The notes under the pieces: generated by a model
Told to the model about the DNA's origin: nothing
Databases searched by the model: none
What the model saw: the letters and a program-made list of their open reading frames with translations, nothing else
Position numbers and translations under genes: made by a program
Assembly: GCF_005144885.1 (NCBI RefSeq)
Contig: NZ_CP039690.1
Location: 3,795,001-3,859,000 of the forward strand
From: Phreatobacter stygius
GTDB lineage: Bacteria > Pseudomonadota > Alphaproteobacteria > Rhizobiales > Phreatobacteraceae
DNA length: 64,000 nucleotides
Direction of reading: 5' to 3'
In this document: positions 62,472 through 64,000 of the stretch, piece by piece
Layout of the letters: the number at the start of each line of letters is the position of its first letter
Numbering within the stretch: the first letter of the stretch is position 1

Positions 62472-63131
62472 ATGACCAGGTCGGCGCCAGCGAAAAACTC
62501 GGTCGAGCCCGAGGCCAGCGGCCAGTCGGCGCGCAAGCGCCGGGCGATCCTCGACGCCGCCACCGAGGTCTTCCTGAAGAGCGGTTATCTCGGCACCAAC
62601 ATGGACGAGATCGCCGCCCTGTCGGAGGTGTCGAAACAGACCGTCTACAAACATTTCGCCAGCAAGGAGGCCTTGTTCGTCGAGATCGTCATGCGCATGA
62701 CCAGGGCCGCCGGCGACACCGTGCACAACGAGATGCAGGACCTCGCCAAGGGCGGCGATGTCGCGGACTATCTGCGCAACTACGCCTTCCGGCAGCTCAC
62801 CGTGGTGCTCACCCCGCGCCTGATGCAGCTGCGCCGCCTGGTCATCGGTGAGGTCAGCCGCTTCCCGGAGCTTGCCAGGGTGCTCTACGAAGGCGGGCCG
62901 AAACGCGCGCTGGCGATCCTGGCGGACGCTTTCCAGCGCCTGGCCGATCGTGGCCTCTTGACCATTGACGATCCCTTGCTGGCGGCGTCCCATTTCAACT
63001 GGCTGGTCATGTCGCAACCGCTGAACCAGGCCATGCTCTTGGGCGACGCGGCGATCCCGAAACCGGCGGAACTGCGCCGCCATGCCGCCGACGGCGTGCG
63101 GGTGTTCCTGGCGGCCTACGGCAAGGCGTGA
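62472..63131 (+). CDS. TetR/AcrR family transcriptional regulator
   Basis: A 219-residue regulator: RRAILDAATEVFLKSGYLGTNMDEIAALSEVSKQTVYKHFASKEALF (HTH, about 23-69, with the QTVYKHF recognition helix) and a variable helical effector domain (AefR-type C-terminal region, about 90-215). The open frame extends about 195 codons upstream through the VOC gene; ATG 62472 is 45 bases after the second operator. It probably represses itself and the VOC-hydrolase unit. Confidence 0.9.
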   Translation: MTRSAPAKNSVEPEASGQSARKRRAILDAATEVFLKSGYLGTNMDEIAALSEVSKQTVYKHFASKEALFVEIVMRMTRAAGDTVHNEMQDLAKGGDVADYLRNYAFRQLTVVLTPRLMQLRRLVIGEVSRFPELARVLYEGGPKRALAILADAFQRLADRGLLTIDDPLLAASHFNWLVMSQPLNQAMLLGDAAIPKPAELRRHAADGVRVFLAAYGKA

Positions 63132-63450
63132 TCCTGGAGCGGTGAAGGCCGGCGCTCACGTGGAGAATCATACCGACGCCGGGCGCGCGCTTGAACCTCG
63201 ACGTCACCCCCGGCTGACTGAGCGAAGCGAAGGAAGGGAAGGGGGCCCAGGAGTTGCAGAGCGCCTACCCCAACACCGCGAAATCACCTGAACGGATGCA
63301 CGGAGAGCGCGGTCTGTTGGCTCCTGGACCCCTTCCCCTCGCTTCGCTCGGCCGGGGGTGACGTCGAGGCTATGCCGGCAGTCGGGCGGCGCACTTCGGC
63401 AGCATCACAAGCCACCCCGCCGCCCCCTCACCTGGACCACGCCCGTGAGC
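63132..63450. repeat. Spacer with a large imperfect inverted repeat
   Basis: This 319-base stretch holds no gene. The left arm (63196-63253) starts CCTCGACGTCACCCCCGGC, passes through GAGCGAAGCGA and ends CCCAGGAG. The right arm (63321-63369) is its inverse: CTCCTGG, CGCTTCGCTC, GCCGGGGGTGACGTCGAGG. About 67 bases lie between. The arms match only with small gaps, as expected for two oppositely oriented copies of one dispersed repeat. Converging transcripts from the TetR and AraC genes meet here, so termination is a possible role. Confidence 0.75.
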
Positions 63451-64000
63451 CTACCCCGCCTGGCCGCGCAAATGGCTCGGCGCGGTGCCGATGATGCGCT
63501 TGAACGCCCGGCTGAAGGCGGCTTCCGAATCATAACCCAGCCGGCGCGCCACGTCGGAAATGCGGGCGCGGTCGCGCTGGATCCATTGGCGTGCCTGGTG
63601 CATCCGCACCTGGGCGACATAACGGGCCGGCGTCTCGCCGACGATGGAAGCGAAGCGGTCGGCGAAGCTCGAGCGTGACGCGCCCATGATCCCGGCCAGC
63701 GCCGCGACCGTCCAGTCCCGGTCCGGGTTGAGGTGAATCGCCGCCAGCACGCGGCCGACATCCGGGTTGCGCACCGCCGCGATCCAGCCGGTGGCGTCGC
63801 CGCAGCCGTGCTCGACCCAAAACCGGATGATCTTGGCGGCGAGCACGTCGGCGAGCCTGGCGGCAATGCCGGCGGCGCCGACCCGGTCCAGCGCCACCTC
63901 GCGCCCCATCGCCTCCAGGAGATGCGGCACGGCCGGCTCCCTGGCGATCAGCTCGGTGGCGCGCATGACGTCGGGCATCATCCGCAACAGCGGATGCAGG
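63451..64000 (-). CDS. AraC family transcriptional regulator, C-terminal part (runs off the window)
   Basis: The frame is open to the right edge; the last residues visible (HPLLRMMPDVMRATEL) belong to the end of the N-terminal cupin-6 type domain. The C-terminal double helix-turn-helix is complete: DWTVAALAGIMGASRSSFADRF and ISDVARRLGYDSEAAFSRAFKRIIGTAPSHLR. The HTH pair matches the branch with AraC-binding-like cupin domains. The start lies beyond base 64000. Confidence 0.88.
   Translation of the reverse strand, partial: LHPLLRMMPDVMRATELIAREPAVPHLLEAMGREVALDRVGAAGIAARLADVLAAKIIRFWVEHGCGDATGWIAAVRNPDVGRVLAAIHLNPDRDWTVAALAGIMGASRSSFADRFASIVGETPARYVAQVRMHQARQWIQRDRARISDVARRLGYDSEAAFSRAFKRIIGTAPSHLRGQAG

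Overview
The window is GC-rich DNA (about two thirds G+C by eye), almost wall-to-wall coding, from an alphaproteobacterium, most likely of the order Hyphomicrobiales (Rhizobiales). The pointers are the alphaproteobacterial form of the SOS box (GTTC-N7-GTTC), several high-affinity uptake systems each beside catabolic enzymes (LIV-type, dipeptide-type and Bug-type receptors), an intracellular PHA depolymerase, and intergenic palindromic repeats of the kinds scattered through these genomes. The genus cannot be fixed from the window. No rRNA, tRNA or CRISPR array was seen.

Layout. 1-2.0 kb: start of a hydantoinase/oxoprolinase A gene behind its IclR regulator, then a PlsC acyltransferase. 2.4-10.7 kb: a LIV-type ABC operon with an extra polar-amino-acid-type receptor and an aberrant third ATPase, divergent from an RpiR regulator and an SDR. 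10.7-17.6 kb: MFS transporter, PHA depolymerase, glutathione-transferase-like protein, a small gene behind a LexA-type box, a porin-like outer membrane protein and an FAD monooxygenase-like protein. 17.6-28.7 kb: one long minus-strand operon of class III aminotransferase, HyuA, HyuB, SDR and a complete dipeptide-type ABC importer; it reads as uptake and breakdown of an amide, lactam or hydantoin-like compound. 28.9-36.7 kb: epimerase, small membrane protein, class C serine hydrolase, a Bug receptor with an FAD oxidoreductase, a LysR regulator and a divergent chorismate-binding enzyme. 36.8-37.4 kb: a ParDE-like toxin-antitoxin pair whose antitoxin start looks frameshifted.

37.4-51.9 kb is a large divergent catabolic locus. 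On the minus strand lie a LIV-type receptor, permease, a permease-ATPase-ATPase triple fusion, an AroE-like dehydrogenase, two ketosteroid-dehydrogenase-like flavoproteins, a NIPSNAP protein and a TIM-barrel isomerase/dehydratase. On the plus strand lie a Gfo/Idh dehydrogenase, an IclR regulator, an epimerase and a second TIM-barrel protein. A 19-bp palindrome sits between the two arms. The set suggests import and oxidation or aromatisation of an alicyclic acid or polyol; the substrate is inferred, not shown.

51.9-64 kb: an EamA exporter and LysR regulator, then an IS110-family element at 53.9-55.1 kb, then an aminotransferase, a GntR regulator, a fumarylacetoacetate-hydrolase-family enzyme, a Bug receptor, a frameshifted VOC dioxygenase-like gene, a GFA-like protein, an alpha/beta hydrolase with a VOC protein facing a TetR regulator (two near-perfect operators between them), and the 3' part of an AraC regulator.

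The most striking find is in the IS110 element. Its 175-nt left end has the layout of a bridge RNA. All four guide segments can be matched by eye: two to the target repeat on either side of the element and two to the element's own ends, each sharing a CT core. The element split one copy of an intergenic repeat, and an intact copy lies about 100 bp away to show the pre-insertion sequence.
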